Numbered from the stretch's first letter, positions 1 through 9,267 are shown. The stretch is DNA of 64,000 bases from Pseudomonas neuropathica (GCF_015461835.1 NZ_JACOPX010000018.1:83247-147246), one strand, 5' to 3'. The notes: generated from the sequence alone by a model not told the origin. Numbers and translations: made by a program.

Positions 1-1011
1 ATACATCAAGCCCAGCAACGCCCCGGCGGTGCCCAACCGATCAGCGTAATCGGCGAGGGCCGAACCGAGAATGTTCGGGATCGCCAAGCCGAACGCCAAT
101 ACCACCAACAGCATCGGCAGGACGAACGCGACACCGCCTTGCAGCGACCACACGCCCACGCCACCGAGCAAGGCGATGCCAGCCGCGAGGCGAATCAACT
201 GCAATGCCTTGAACCCGGCCGTCAATAAACGCCGGTTGAGCCATGCTCCAAAACCTGAGCCCAGCGCGAGGATCACACCGCTGTAGCCGAACCCGCTGGC
301 ACTGACGCCCAATCGCTGAAAAATGAACGGTGCGAGGCTGTAATAGCTGAACAGCGCCACGTTGAATGAGGCGATCCATAGCGCCGAGCGCCAGATATCC
401 GCGTCACGCAACATGCGCCCAAGCGTTTTGAACAGAGCAACATGGCCAGTCGGCGCTGGCCGGGTTTCCGCCAAGGTGTAGCAACTCCATAACCACAACA
501 ACGTGGCCAGCAACAGCAACGCGCCAAGCACACCGCGATAACCGAAGGCCTGAACCAGACTGGCCCCCGTGAACAAGCCAAGCGCCGGGCTGGCCGCCAG
601 CGCCATGCCCACCAGGGAAAACACCTGCGCCAGTTCTGTGCCGTTGAAGCGGTCACGCAACACGGTCTGCGTGACCACCGACCCCACCGCCGCACCAAAG
701 GCCGCCAACATCTGCGCCAGTAACAAACCGTTGAAACTGCTGACCCGCAGGCCTACAAGCGTGGCAATTGCATAGATTGCCAGGCCCGCGAGCATCGTCG
801 GGCGTCGACCGATGCGATCGCACAAACGCCCCCACACCACCACCCCGACGGCAAACGCGAGGAAATACACCGACAACGTCTGCGCGGCGGCTTGCGGGCC
901 AACGTTAAACACCCTCCCGATATCACCGAGCGCCGGGCTGTACAGGGTTTGCGCGATCTGCGGAAACATCAGCAGCGCAATCGCCAGCCACAAGAAATGT
1001 CTGTTGTTCAT
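1..1011 (-). CDS. MFS drug-resistance transporter, Bcr/CflA type (3' end outside window)
   Basis: An open frame of 337 codons runs leftward from ATG at 1011 and is still open at base 1, so the C-terminus is missing. The protein is strongly hydrophobic with about ten visible membrane segments. It carries the MFS loop 2-3 signature GRLCDRIGRRP near residue 65, then the TLAETR motif at the end of the N-terminal half, as in Bcr/CflA proton-drug antiporters of the inner membrane. Only about 50-60 residues should be missing for a 400-residue family. It is divergent from the AraC-type regulator at 1110, the usual arrangement for a locally controlled exporter. The substrate cannot be read from sequence. 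I am confident of the family, less so of the Bcr-like subfamily. Confidence 0.85.
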   Translation of the reverse strand, partial: MNNRHFLWLAIALLMFPQIAQTLYSPALGDIGRVFNVGPQAAAQTLSVYFLAFAVGVVVWGRLCDRIGRRPTMLAGLAIYAIATLVGLRVSSFNGLLLAQMLAAFGAAVGSVVTQTVLRDRFNGTELAQVFSLVGMALAASPALGLFTGASLVQAFGYRGVLGALLLLATLLWLWSCYTLAETRPAPTGHVALFKTLGRMLRDADIWRSALWIASFNVALFSYYSLAPFIFQRLGVSASGFGYSGVILALGSGFGAWLNRRLLTAGFKALQLIRLAAGIALLGGVGVWSLQGGVAFVLPMLLVVLAFGLAIPNILGSALADYADRLGTAGALLGLMY

Positions 1012-1109
1012 GCTTCATCACTCCTCTCATAAACCGCCGAGGAGTTTAAGAATCGCTGACTGGCGTATTATCCAGATCCTGCCAATTTATCGCTGAAACC
1101 GGACAACCC

Positions 1110-1874
1110 ATGGCTTGGCTCGACGCCCACGCAACGTTTGATGCAGATCGCTATGACGCACCGGTGATCGGTATCGCCTCGACCTTGGGCGATCACGATT
1201 CCGGTCTGCACCGTCATCAACGCGGCCAACTGCTGTACACGCGCCAAGGCTGCACGCGGATTACCCTGGCGCAGCAACTGTGCCTGCTACCGCCGTCGCG
1301 GGCGGCGTGGATTCCACCGGGTGTCAGCCATCGCGCGGTGATGCAACAGAGCGTCGACTACCGCTCGATCTACTTGATCGCCGAACTGTGCAGCGCACTG
1401 CCGCAGCAGGTTTGCGTGATTGAAGTCAGCCCGTTGTTACGTGCGGTGCTGGAACCGATGGCGCTGGCGGATTTCGCCAGCGATTGGCAGCAAGGCAAAC
1501 TCTCCCACCTGCTCGGCCTGTGTCTGAGCGAAATCGCTGAAGCGGCGCAGCAACCGATGCTGCTGCCGTTACCTCAGGACAAGCGCCTGGCACCCCTGTT
1601 GAAAACGCCTGAACGTCTGCCTCCGGAGTTGCAAGTGCTGGAGCAGCAGGTCGGCGCCAGCAGCCGCACCATCGGGCGAATCTTCCAGCGCGAAACCGGC
1701 ATGAGTTATCAGCAATGGCGCCAGCAGTGGCGCTTGATGCGCGCAATGGAATTGCTCGCCACCGGGCGCAGCCTGAGTTACTGCGCGTTCGAATCGGGTT
1801 TTGCCAGCGACAGCGCTTTCGTCGCCTTCTTCAAAACCATGACCGGCAGCACACCGGGCCACTGGCTCAAGTGA
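1110..1874 (+). CDS. AraC-family transcriptional regulator with cupin-like N-terminal domain
   Basis: The 254-residue protein has an N-terminal sensor region with cupin-like features (HRHQRGQLLYTRQG near residues 35-48, then WIPPGVSHR). Its C-terminal 100 residues form an AraC double helix-turn-helix, with SSRTIGRIFQRETGMSYQQW as the first HTH and the typical LATGRSLSYCAFESGFASDS segment for the second. It is transcribed away from the drug transporter at 1-1011 with 98 bp between them, so it probably controls that gene. It also lies 96 bp upstream of the EmrAB-like pair and could act there too. Start ATG 1110 gives the usual family length; the ribosome site is weak. Confidence 0.88.
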   Translation: MAWLDAHATFDADRYDAPVIGIASTLGDHDSGLHRHQRGQLLYTRQGCTRITLAQQLCLLPPSRAAWIPPGVSHRAVMQQSVDYRSIYLIAELCSALPQQVCVIEVSPLLRAVLEPMALADFASDWQQGKLSHLLGLCLSEIAEAAQQPMLLPLPQDKRLAPLLKTPERLPPELQVLEQQVGASSRTIGRIFQRETGMSYQQWRQQWRLMRAMELLATGRSLSYCAFESGFASDSAFVAFFKTMTGSTPGHWLK

Positions 1875-1914
1875 ACAACTGACGATTGGCATCAGAAATA
1901 ATTTGCCACTAAAT

Positions 1915-1965
1915 ATTACCTGCGTCATATTACAGCCGTAATAACGATCCGCTTACGCAGGTAAT
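1915..1965 (+). promoter_or_regulatory. Nested inverted repeats overlapping the emrA ribosome-binding site
   Basis: ATTACCTGCGT at 1915-1925 is perfectly inverted as ACGCAGGTAAT at 1955-1965. Inside this lies a second palindrome, TATTAC (1928-1933) and GTAATA (1938-1943). The downstream outer arm contains the AGG that serves as ribosome-binding site for the ATG at 1971. It may be a DNA operator with four ATTAC half-sites or an RNA hairpin hiding the ribosome site. The role is inferred only. Confidence 0.6.
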
Positions 1966-1970
1966 CCGCC

Positions 1971-3080
1971 ATGACCAGCATGCCCACCCTCGAACCTGTT
2001 GTGGTAAAGACCAAGCCGTCCCTGCTTAAACGCGTTTTGCTTCCGGGCGCCGGATTGCTCGCGCTGATCTTCGCCGGTGTGTACGCCGTGCATTGGTGGG
2101 GTGCCGGGCGTTTTCTTGAAGAAACCGACGATGCCTATATTGGTGGCGACGTCACGGTGATCGGCCCGAAAGTCGCCGGTTACATCGACGAAGTGCTGGT
2201 CAGCGACAACCAGCACGTGAAGGCCGGCGATGTACTGATCCGCCTCGACGCCCGCGACTATCGCGCCAACCTCGCCAAAGCCGAAGGCGCCGTTGCTGCC
2301 GAAGAAGCCCTGCTGGCCAACCTCGACGCCACCGAACAACTGCAACAAGCGGTGATCGGTCAGGCCCGCGCCGGCATCGACGCCGCTGGCGCAGAAACCG
2401 CACGCTCGCGGGATGACAACGCGCGCTACAAACGCTTGGTGACGACCAATGCGGTGTCGGTGGAAAGCGCACAACGCGCCGACGCGACCTTCAAAACAGC
2501 GCAAGCCCTCAGTGCCCGCGCCCAGGCCGAACTGCTCGCCGCGCAACGCCAACTGGCGGTGATCGATACGCAAAAACAACAGGCCCGCGCCGCCCTTCAA
2601 CAAGCCCGCGCCGAACGCGATCTGGCGCAACTGAACCTCGGCTACACCGAACTGCGCGCGCCGGTCGATGGCGTGATCGGCAATCGCCGCGCACGGGTTG
2701 GCGCCTATGCACAGGCCGGCTCGCAACAGTTGTCGGTGGTGCCGGCCAGCGGCCTTTGGGTCGATGCCAATTTCAAGGAAGACCAACTGGCGCGGATGAA
2801 ACCCGGGCAACGCGTGAGCATCCGCGCCGACGTCCTTTCCGGACAGGAATTCCACGGCCGCCTCGACAGCCTCGCCCCCGCCACTGGTTCGCAATTCAGT
2901 GTACTGCCACCGGAAAACGCCACCGGCAACTTCACCAAAATCGTCCAGCGCGTGCCAGTACGGATCCTCCTTGACCCGGCTGACGGCGTACTCGGGCACT
3001 TGCGCCCGGGCCTGTCGGTAACGGCGGAAGTCGACACCCGTGCACAACCGGAAACCAGCGCCGTGGCTGTCGCACCATGA
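1971..3080 (+). CDS. EmrA-like HlyD-family membrane fusion protein
   Basis: Periplasmic adaptor of a tripartite efflux pump linking an inner-membrane transporter to an outer-membrane channel. The 369 residues show a short cytoplasmic N-terminus and one membrane segment (about residues 25-45). A biotinyl-lipoyl half follows (GGDVTVIGPKVAGYIDEVLV, then VLIRLDARDY), then a long Ala/Gln-rich coiled-coil hairpin (about 95-210). The second lipoyl half is NLGYTELRAPVDGVIGNRR, followed by the beta-barrel region. The stop overlaps the start of the next gene by four bases (ATGA), so the two are translationally coupled. No outer-membrane channel gene is adjacent. The gene could equally be called farA or vceA; the substrate is unknown. 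Confidence 0.9.
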   Translation: MTSMPTLEPVVVKTKPSLLKRVLLPGAGLLALIFAGVYAVHWWGAGRFLEETDDAYIGGDVTVIGPKVAGYIDEVLVSDNQHVKAGDVLIRLDARDYRANLAKAEGAVAAEEALLANLDATEQLQQAVIGQARAGIDAAGAETARSRDDNARYKRLVTTNAVSVESAQRADATFKTAQALSARAQAELLAAQRQLAVIDTQKQQARAALQQARAERDLAQLNLGYTELRAPVDGVIGNRRARVGAYAQAGSQQLSVVPASGLWVDANFKEDQLARMKPGQRVSIRADVLSGQEFHGRLDSLAPATGSQFSVLPPENATGNFTKIVQRVPVRILLDPADGVLGHLRPGLSVTAEVDTRAQPETSAVAVAP

Positions 3081-4669
3081 GCACCGCCCTCGCCGCCCCG
3101 GCGCAACCGTTCAACGCGGCGGACATGGCGACCGCGACCAAGGTGTTCGCCTTCGCAACCATGTGCATCGGCATGTTCATCGCGCTGCTCGACATCCAGA
3201 TTGTCTCGGCGTCACTGCGCGATATCGGCGGTGGACTGTCCGCCGGCACCGACGAAACCGCGTGGGTGCAGACCAGTTATCTGATCGCCGAAATCATCGT
3301 GATTCCGCTGTCGGGCTGGTTGTCACGGGTGTTCTCGACGCGCTGGTTGTTCTGCGCGTCGGCGGTCGGTTTCACCCTCGCCAGCCTGCTCTGCGGCGTG
3401 GCCTGGAACATCCAGAGCATGATTGCCTTTCGGGCGCTGCAAGGTTTTCTCGGCGGCTCGATGATCCCGCTGGTGTTCACCACGGCGTTCTTTTTCTTCA
3501 CCGGTAAACAGCGGGTAATCGCCGCCGCGACCATCGGCGCGGTCGCGTCATTGGCGCCGACCATGGGGCCGGTGATCGGCGGCTGGATCACTGATATTTC
3601 CTCGTGGCACTGGCTGTTCTATATCAACCTGGTGCCGGGGATTTTCGTTGCCGTGGCAGTGCCGATGCTGGTGAAAATCGACCAGCCGGAACTGTCGCTG
3701 CTCAAAGGCGCGGACTATCTGAGCATGGTGTTTCTCGCGCTGTTTCTCGGCTGCCTGGAATACACCCTCGAAGAAGGCCCGCGCTGGAACTGGTTCAGCG
3801 ACCAGACCATTCTGACCACCGCGTGGATCAGTGGATTGGCAGGATTGGCGTTCATTGGCCGCACCCTGCACGTGGCCAATCCGATCGTCGATCTGCGCGC
3901 CTTGAAGGACCGCAATTTCGCCCTCGGTTGCTTCTTTTCGTTTGTCACCGGCATCGGTCTGTTCGCGACGATTTACCTGACGCCGCTGTTCCTCGGCCGG
4001 GTACGCGGCTACAGCGCGCTGGACATTGGTCTGGCGGTTTTCTCCACTGGCGTGTTCCAGATCATGGCGATTCCGCTGTACGCCTTTCTGGCCAATCGCA
4101 TGGACCTGCGCTGGATCATGATGATCGGTCTGGGTTTGTTCGCGGTGTCGATGTGGGAGTTCAGCCCGATCACCCACGACTGGGGTGCGGGGCAATTGAT
4201 GCTGCCGCAAGCGTTGCGCGGGATTGCCCAGCAACTGGCGGTGCCACCAGCGGTGACGTTGACTTTGGGTGGGTTGGCGCCTGCACGTTTGAAGCATGCG
4301 TCAGGGTTGTTCAACCTGATGCGCAATCTCGGCGGGGCGATTGGTATTGCGGCGTGCGCGACCATTCTCAATGACCGCACCAACCTGCACTTCACGCGGT
4401 TGGCCGAACATCTGAACAGCAGCAATGAAGCGATGAATCAGTGGCTGTCTCAGGTCGGCGGCAACCTGGCGAATCTGGGCCAGAGCGGCGACGTCGGCGT
4501 CACCGCCAGCCTGCGCCAGTTGTGGTTGCTGACCTACCGTGAGGCGCAAACGCAGACCTACGGCGATACCTTTCTGATGATCGGGGCGTGCTTCGTTATC
4601 GCCACGGCGATGGTGCCCTTGATGCGCAAGGTGCAACCACCGGCGGCGCCGAGTGCGGATGGGCATTGA
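3077..4669 (+). CDS. EmrB-like DHA2-family MFS multidrug transporter
   Basis: The 530-residue protein has 14 predicted membrane segments, the hallmark of DHA2 proton-drug antiporters. Motif C of drug exporters is visible as GPVIGGWI near residue 165. The N-terminus has the family signature LLDIQIVSASLRDIGGGLSAG (around residues 38-58), close to the LDTTIVNVALP region of EmrB. It partners with the fusion protein encoded just upstream, whose stop codon overlaps its start. Regulation is probably by whatever recognises the nested palindrome at 1915-1965. A terminator is not obvious; a REP pair follows 28 bases after the stop. Confidence 0.92.
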   Translation: MSTALAAPAQPFNAADMATATKVFAFATMCIGMFIALLDIQIVSASLRDIGGGLSAGTDETAWVQTSYLIAEIIVIPLSGWLSRVFSTRWLFCASAVGFTLASLLCGVAWNIQSMIAFRALQGFLGGSMIPLVFTTAFFFFTGKQRVIAAATIGAVASLAPTMGPVIGGWITDISSWHWLFYINLVPGIFVAVAVPMLVKIDQPELSLLKGADYLSMVFLALFLGCLEYTLEEGPRWNWFSDQTILTTAWISGLAGLAFIGRTLHVANPIVDLRALKDRNFALGCFFSFVTGIGLFATIYLTPLFLGRVRGYSALDIGLAVFSTGVFQIMAIPLYAFLANRMDLRWIMMIGLGLFAVSMWEFSPITHDWGAGQLMLPQALRGIAQQLAVPPAVTLTLGGLAPARLKHASGLFNLMRNLGGAIGIAACATILNDRTNLHFTRLAEHLNSSNEAMNQWLSQVGGNLANLGQSGDVGVTASLRQLWLLTYREAQTQTYGDTFLMIGACFVIATAMVPLMRKVQPPAAPSADGH

Positions 4670-4696
4670 TGCCTAATCTGAAACTATCCACCGCCA

Positions 4697-4789
4697 CCTG
4701 TGGGAGCGAGCTTGCTCGCGAATACGGTGTGTCAGGCAACAATTTAGTGACTGATACATCGCTTTCGCGAGCAAGCTCGCTCCCACAGG
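4697..4789. repeat. REPIN (inverted REP pair)
   Basis: Two REP palindromes in inverted orientation. The left arm starts CCTGTGGGAGCGAGC and the right arm ends GCTCGCTCCCACAGG, with about 40 bp between the cores. It is non-coding and lies between the convergent efflux gene and the AhpD-like gene. Confidence 0.9.
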
Positions 4790-4805
4790 AGTTATGCGTT
4801 GAGGC

Positions 4806-5246
4806 TTAAGCTTGTGGGATTTTACGGAAGCCCACCGCCAAACGATTCCAGCTGTTGATGGTGTTGATCGCCACGCTCAGGTCGACCATTTCTTTGGGCG
4901 TGAATTGCGCCGCAACCACGTCGTAATCTTCGTCCGGTGCGTGGGTCAGGCTCAGTTGGGTCAGCGATTCAGTCCACAGCAGCGCGGCGCGTTCGCGGTC
5001 GCTGAAGAACGGCGCTTCCCGCCAGGCGGTGACCGCGAACAGCCGACGCGGGGTTTCACCGCCCTTGATCGCATCGGTGGTGTGCATATCGATGCAGAAC
5101 GCGCAGCCGTTGATTTGCGAAGCGCGCAGCTTGACCAGTTCGATCAGGGTCTTTTCCAGCGGCAGTTTGGACACCGCCGTTTCCAAAGCCATCATCGCTT
5201 TCAAGGCGTCTGGGGAAGCGGTGTAGAAATCGGCACGAGGTTGCAT
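4806..5246 (-). CDS. AhpD-like carboxymuconolactone decarboxylase-family protein
   Basis: The 146-residue protein belongs to the alkylhydroperoxidase AhpD / CMD fold. The signature is INGCAFCIDMHTTDA around residues 48-62, with the paired cysteines and downstream histidine of the thiol-dependent peroxidase active site. The tail DLSVAINTINSWNRLAVGFR is typical of this subfamily. The ATG at 5246 is preferred to an ATG 18 bases upstream because GGAG lies seven bases before it. It probably reduces peroxides or has a related redox role in the cytoplasm; the substrate is not known. Single gene between two unrelated genes. Confidence 0.88.
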   Translation of the reverse strand: MQPRADFYTASPDALKAMMALETAVSKLPLEKTLIELVKLRASQINGCAFCIDMHTTDAIKGGETPRRLFAVTAWREAPFFSDRERAALLWTESLTQLSLTHAPDEDYDVVAAQFTPKEMVDLSVAINTINSWNRLAVGFRKIPQA

Positions 5247-5432
5247 GGTAGCTCCGGGTAGCAAGTGAATGTGTGGTTACGTTAGCCCTCACACCCGGTC
5301 CGGCAAATAGCCAATATTGCCGAAGATCAGGAGGCCACTCGGTTTCGCTGCTGACCGCTCGTCAGCTACCCGGCACCAAGGGTTCTGCGCGTCAGACCAA
5401 TATCAGGTACAGACCCTTTGTGGAGACGGATC

Positions 5433-5732
5433 ATGATCACGCGCAAACTCACTTCGTTATTACTCGCCGGGCTGCTGGCCACGGCATCGACCGCGAGCTT
5501 CGCCGCCAATGATGGCGCTGACGCCACCGGTACCAAATCCGGCGGCCCGACCAGCACCACCACGCCGCCAGATAACACGCCGGGGGCGCCTTCCGGTGGC
5601 AGCGGTTCTTCGGGGATGGGTTCCGGGACTGGCACCAATGGTGGCGCGAGCGGCTCGGGTTCGGGGGCTGGCGGCGGCACAGGTTCGGCCGGCGGCGGGA
5701 CTGGCGGTGCGGGCGGTGGCACGGGCGGATGA
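5433..5732 (+). CDS. Small secreted glycine-rich protein
   Basis: A 99-residue protein with a clear signal peptide (MITRKLTSLLLAGLLATAS, cleaved near ASFAA). The mature part is almost entirely Gly, Ser, Thr, Ala and Pro, with GTGGAGGG-type runs to the end. The ATG at 5433 has GGAG seven bases upstream; an ATG 15 bases earlier has none. The low complexity suggests an unstructured exported peptide; function unknown. Similar short Gly/Ser-rich exported proteins are common orphan genes in Pseudomonas. The long frames opposite it are composition artefacts. Confidence 0.65.
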   Translation: MITRKLTSLLLAGLLATASTASFAANDGADATGTKSGGPTSTTTPPDNTPGAPSGGSGSSGMGSGTGTNGGASGSGSGAGGGTGSAGGGTGGAGGGTGG

Positions 5733-5804
5733 ACGAACAAGAGCCATCCGTGGTGAAGACCCTTGATTGTTTGGGTATTCACATAACCTTGGCCTGATGA
5801 AAAT

Positions 5805-5900
5805 CCCTGTGGGAGCGAGCTTGCTCGCGAAGGCGGTAGATCAGCCAACATTTTCATCGCCTGACACTGCGCTTTCGCGAGCAAGCTCGCTCCCACAGGG
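5805..5900. repeat. REPIN (inverted REP pair)
   Basis: Left REP begins CCCTGTGGGAGCGAGC, right REP ends GCTCGCTCCCACAGGG, about 45 bp between cores. It sits just downstream of the diguanylate cyclase stop codon (5919), between convergent genes. Confidence 0.9.
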
Positions 5901-5918
5901 TTTGTGTCAGCGTATGGA

Positions 5919-7559
5919 TCAGCGATCGGAACGCATCAATTCGGCCAGGCCGCTGTCCAGCGACAACACCGCTGCGCGATTGCGCCCGGCATTTTTCGCC
6001 TGATACAGCGCCGCATCGGCGCGCTGGATAAACACTTCCAGGCTGTCATTGCCGCTCGGGATAAATGAATAGCAGCCCAGACTCACCGTCAGATACCCGG
6101 TCGGCGAGCCGCTATGGGTGATGTGCTTGTCGATCACGCTGCGTCGAATCTGCCCGGCAATTGCCAGCGCGCCGTTGATGTCGGTGTCCGGCAACAGCAC
6201 CGCAAACTCCTCGCCACCGTAACGTACTGCCAGATCGGATTTGCGCTGACAGCACGCCCGCAGCACCTGAGCAACCTGGGTCAGACAGTGATCCCCGGCG
6301 ACGTGGCCATAGGCGTCGTTGTAGCGTTTGAAGAAATCGATATCGAGCATGATCAGGCTGACCGGACTGACCTGCCGCGCGCCCCGGGCAAATTCGGTCT
6401 CCAGCGAACGCTCGAACAAACGTCGATTGGCCAATCCGGTCAGGCTGTCGTGGGTCGCAATCTGCTCCAGTGCGCGCTGGGCCTTGCGCAGGTTTTTCTC
6501 GATCCGTTCGCCGTCGCGCACCTGATGAATGAACACCCAGCCAAACAGGCCGACGCCGAGAATCACCAGCGCGACAATCACACTCGACTGGAACGCACGC
6601 TCGTACCAGCCCTTGAGAATCGTGTCGCGCGAGGTCGCAGACGACACCACCAACGGATACGCCGACAAGCGTCGATAACCGTACAAACGCACAACACCAT
6701 CGACCACCGAATTGATCATCGCCGTGCCGGCTGCCGCCTCGGGCAGCAACGTGCGATAAATCCGTCCTTGCGCCAGCGACGTGCCGATCAGGCTTTCATC
6801 AAACGGACGGCGGGCAAGCAAAGTGCCGTCGCTCAAGCCAAGAAACATGATGCCTTGGTCATCGAGGCTGAAGCTCTCGAAGAAGCGGTCGAAGTACGAC
6901 ATCTTGATCCCGGCCAGCAACACACCCTGAAAATTACCGGCGTGATCATTGAGGCGTTTGGAAATCGGGATGATCCACTCGCCGTTCTCGCGGCTGCGAA
7001 TCGCCGGCCCGATGTGCGCCAGCGTCGAAGCGTTCTGTTGGTGGAATTTGAAATACTCGCGGTCCGCCACGCCATTGCCACGGGGCAGATCAGTAAATGA
7101 GGTGATCACCCACTGCCCATCACGATCGAACAGGAACATGCCGTGCAACTGATCGAGTTGCTGCACGCGCCGGGCGAAGGTTCTCTGCAGACGCGGCTTC
7201 TGCGCGGCGCCGTAACCGTCCTCCTGAATCCAGTCGACCAGGCTGGTCATCACCAGATCGGCAGCCAGGAAGGTGTCCTCGGCCTGCTGGGCCATCGCCC
7301 GGGTCAGGTTGCTCGACGCGACTTTTGCCACCGCCAGATCCTGGCGTCGCGACTGCTCCAGTTGCAGGTACAGCAAACCGGACAGGCACAACCCCACCGC
7401 AACGATAAACAGCACAGCCGCTTTGCGTAGCGGCAGGCGTTTAAGGGTGCCTCCGGGGGCCTGATGTGGGTCGTGAATGGGGATAGGCAAAAGCAAGTCC
7501 TGGGCTGGTACGACAAGGGCGCCAGCAGGGAAACCCTTATGTTTGTGAGCGTAGCCCAC
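5919..7559 (-). CDS. Membrane diguanylate cyclase with periplasmic Cache-type sensor
   Basis: Makes cyclic di-GMP from two GTP. Of 546 residues, a first membrane helix lies about 45-65. A periplasmic region of about 260 residues, with the dCache-like pattern (FARRVQQLDQLHGMFLFDRDG and RENGEWIIPISKR), precedes a second helix near 330-350. The C-terminal GGEEF domain has an intact YGGEEF motif. An RKSD inhibitory-site motif lies five residues before it, so product feedback is expected. The start is uncertain: the frame opens with GTG at 7559 and the first 40 residues are not typical, so a later start nearer the first helix is possible. It stands alone; the ligand is unknown. Confidence 0.9.
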   Translation of the reverse strand: MGYAHKHKGFPAGALVVPAQDLLLPIPIHDPHQAPGGTLKRLPLRKAAVLFIVAVGLCLSGLLYLQLEQSRRQDLAVAKVASSNLTRAMAQQAEDTFLAADLVMTSLVDWIQEDGYGAAQKPRLQRTFARRVQQLDQLHGMFLFDRDGQWVITSFTDLPRGNGVADREYFKFHQQNASTLAHIGPAIRSRENGEWIIPISKRLNDHAGNFQGVLLAGIKMSYFDRFFESFSLDDQGIMFLGLSDGTLLARRPFDESLIGTSLAQGRIYRTLLPEAAAGTAMINSVVDGVVRLYGYRRLSAYPLVVSSATSRDTILKGWYERAFQSSVIVALVILGVGLFGWVFIHQVRDGERIEKNLRKAQRALEQIATHDSLTGLANRRLFERSLETEFARGARQVSPVSLIMLDIDFFKRYNDAYGHVAGDHCLTQVAQVLRACCQRKSDLAVRYGGEEFAVLLPDTDINGALAIAGQIRRSVIDKHITHSGSPTGYLTVSLGCYSFIPSGNDSLEVFIQRADAALYQAKNAGRNRAAVLSLDSGLAELMRSDR

Positions 7560-7667
7560 CGGAATCTACGGGGCAAACGCCCCGCTCCCGCCCAGGTATA
7601 TCGGCGCGCAACGAGATTGGATGATCGCTGTTCGACGATTTATTTTCGATTGCCTCTTTAGGGTTAG

Positions 7668-8441
7668 TCAGTTGTGAAGGGCCAGGCGCCGCATCGCACT
7701 GTGCAAGTGAGCCCGCGCACTTTGCGCATCGCCCTCGCGCATCTGCTCATAGGCCCGCTGCGCAATGGCGTGGGGCACCGGTTTCAACTCCCGTTGCGTG
7801 GCCATCGCCAGCAACTGCACCTGCGCGGCCCGCTCCAGGTAATAGAGGTCGTCCCAGGCTTCGGCGATGGTCGGCGCGGCAACGATCACGCCGTGGTTTT
7901 TCAGGAACAGAATGTCGGCGTCACCCATGACCCCGGCGATACGGTCGCCTTCGGACGCATCCAGCGCCAGGCCGTTGTAGTCCTCGTCCACCGCCGTACG
8001 CCCGTAGAACTTCAGCGCCGTCTGCCCCAGCCACAACAGCGGCGGCCCTTGCAGCAAGCACAACGCCGTGGCGTGAGGCATGTGGGTGTGGAACGCGACT
8101 TTCACTCGCGGCAGTTGTTTATGCAGACGCGCGTGAATGTAAAACGCCGTGGCTTCCGGCAGGCCTTCACCCTCCACCACGTTGCCCTCGAAGTCGCAGA
8201 CCAGCAGATTCTGCGCGGTCACTTCGGCGAAGGCATAGCCGTAGGGATTGACCAGAAACAGATCGTCATGCCCCGGCACCATCGCCGAAAAGTGGTTGCA
8301 GATGCCCTCCTCCAACCCATGCAACGCGGCCAGTTGAAAGCACGCCGCCAGCTCGCTGCGCGCAGTGATGATCGCTTCTGTGTCGAGGTTCAGCGCTGTC
8401 GGGCGTGAGGCCCGCGCTCTGGCAGTCAGGGTGTGAGCCAT
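7668..8441 (-). CDS. Class II aldolase/adducin-family protein
   Basis: A 257-residue cytoplasmic protein of the fuculose-aldolase/adducin fold. The metal-binding histidines are visible as HTHMPH around residue 117 and as KNHG near 175. The segment EEGICNHFSAMVPG near residue 45 is the phosphate/substrate loop region. These enzymes split or decarboxylate hydroxy-keto acids or sugar phosphates; the substrate here is unknown. The gene follows the HAD-type hydrolase on the same strand with a 12-base gap, so the two form an operon whose product pathway probably needs a C-C lyase and a dehalogenase or phosphatase. A LysR regulator is divergent from this operon. Confidence 0.88.
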   Translation of the reverse strand: MAHTLTARARASRPTALNLDTEAIITARSELAACFQLAALHGLEEGICNHFSAMVPGHDDLFLVNPYGYAFAEVTAQNLLVCDFEGNVVEGEGLPEATAFYIHARLHKQLPRVKVAFHTHMPHATALCLLQGPPLLWLGQTALKFYGRTAVDEDYNGLALDASEGDRIAGVMGDADILFLKNHGVIVAAPTIAEAWDDLYYLERAAQVQLLAMATQRELKPVPHAIAQRAYEQMREGDAQSARAHLHSAMRRLALHN

Positions 8442-8453
8442 GACGATTCTCCG

Positions 8454-9158
8454 TTACCAACCGAGGGATTTGAACAGCGGCAACACTTGATCGAGGGTAT
8501 TGAGGATCGCGTCGGGGCGATAGTCCGCCAGCAACTGGCGACCGGTGCCGCGATCGATCCACACACAGCGAAAGCCCATGTTCCGCGCGGCCGTGTGGTC
8601 AAGCATAGGGCTGGCGCAGATGTGCACCACCTCTGCGCGACTGACGCCCAACTGTTCATGAGCGTAGTCGAACAGCCGTGGCGCCGGCTTGTAGGCACCG
8701 GCCTGTTGCGCGGTGATCACCCGGTCAATGTAGCCGCCGAGTTGCGCGACGTTGCCGGCAATGATGTCGTCGTCGGTGTTGGAGACGATGCACAGTTTGA
8801 AACCCATGGTTTTCAATTCACGCAGGGTCTCGATCACTTCGGCAAACGGCGGCATTTTCGGGATCGCGGCGGCCAGGCGCTGGCTGTCTTCGAGCAGGCT
8901 CGGCAGGCCCGATTCTTCCAGGGCCATTTGCAGACCAAGGGTGCTGAGTTCACGGAACGAACGGTGCGGCGGGGTTTGTTCGAGGCGGTGTTCATGACGG
9001 TCATAGACTTCAATCAGATGAGCGACATCGACCTGATGCTCGCCCTTCTCGCTGAGAATTTCGCCGACTACAGCTTTGAGGCCTTCGTCCCATTGGATCA
9101 AAGTGCCGTAGCAATCGAAGGTCAGCCACTGCGGGCGCGGTGTGTGGATGAGTGTCAT
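8454..9158 (-). CDS. HAD-superfamily hydrolase, haloacid dehalogenase type II-like
   Basis: A 234-residue protein starting at ATG 9158 with GGAGG seven bases upstream. An in-frame extension to 9353 lacks such a site and would run into the promoter region. The HAD motifs are in order: FDCYGTLIQWD (nucleophile Asp, residue 17), ICIVSNTDDD (motif II), KPAPRLFDYA (motif III Lys) and the final HTAARNMGFRCVWIDRG. The cap pattern fits type II L-2-haloacid dehalogenases, although many relatives act on phosphate esters. First gene of a two-gene operon with the class II aldolase, divergent from the LysR gene at 9268, which probably controls it. Confidence 0.88.
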   Translation of the reverse strand: MTLIHTPRPQWLTFDCYGTLIQWDEGLKAVVGEILSEKGEHQVDVAHLIEVYDRHEHRLEQTPPHRSFRELSTLGLQMALEESGLPSLLEDSQRLAAAIPKMPPFAEVIETLRELKTMGFKLCIVSNTDDDIIAGNVAQLGGYIDRVITAQQAGAYKPAPRLFDYAHEQLGVSRAEVVHICASPMLDHTAARNMGFRCVWIDRGTGRQLLADYRPDAILNTLDQVLPLFKSLGW

Positions 9159-9267
9159 TGGTCGAATCCTCCGTAGTGAGGACTTCAGCTTATGAGCACT
9201 CGGTGATAGTGTGAAATTAAATAAATAGCCAATCGTCAGTTGAATAATCACTATCGAGAGCGCCGCC

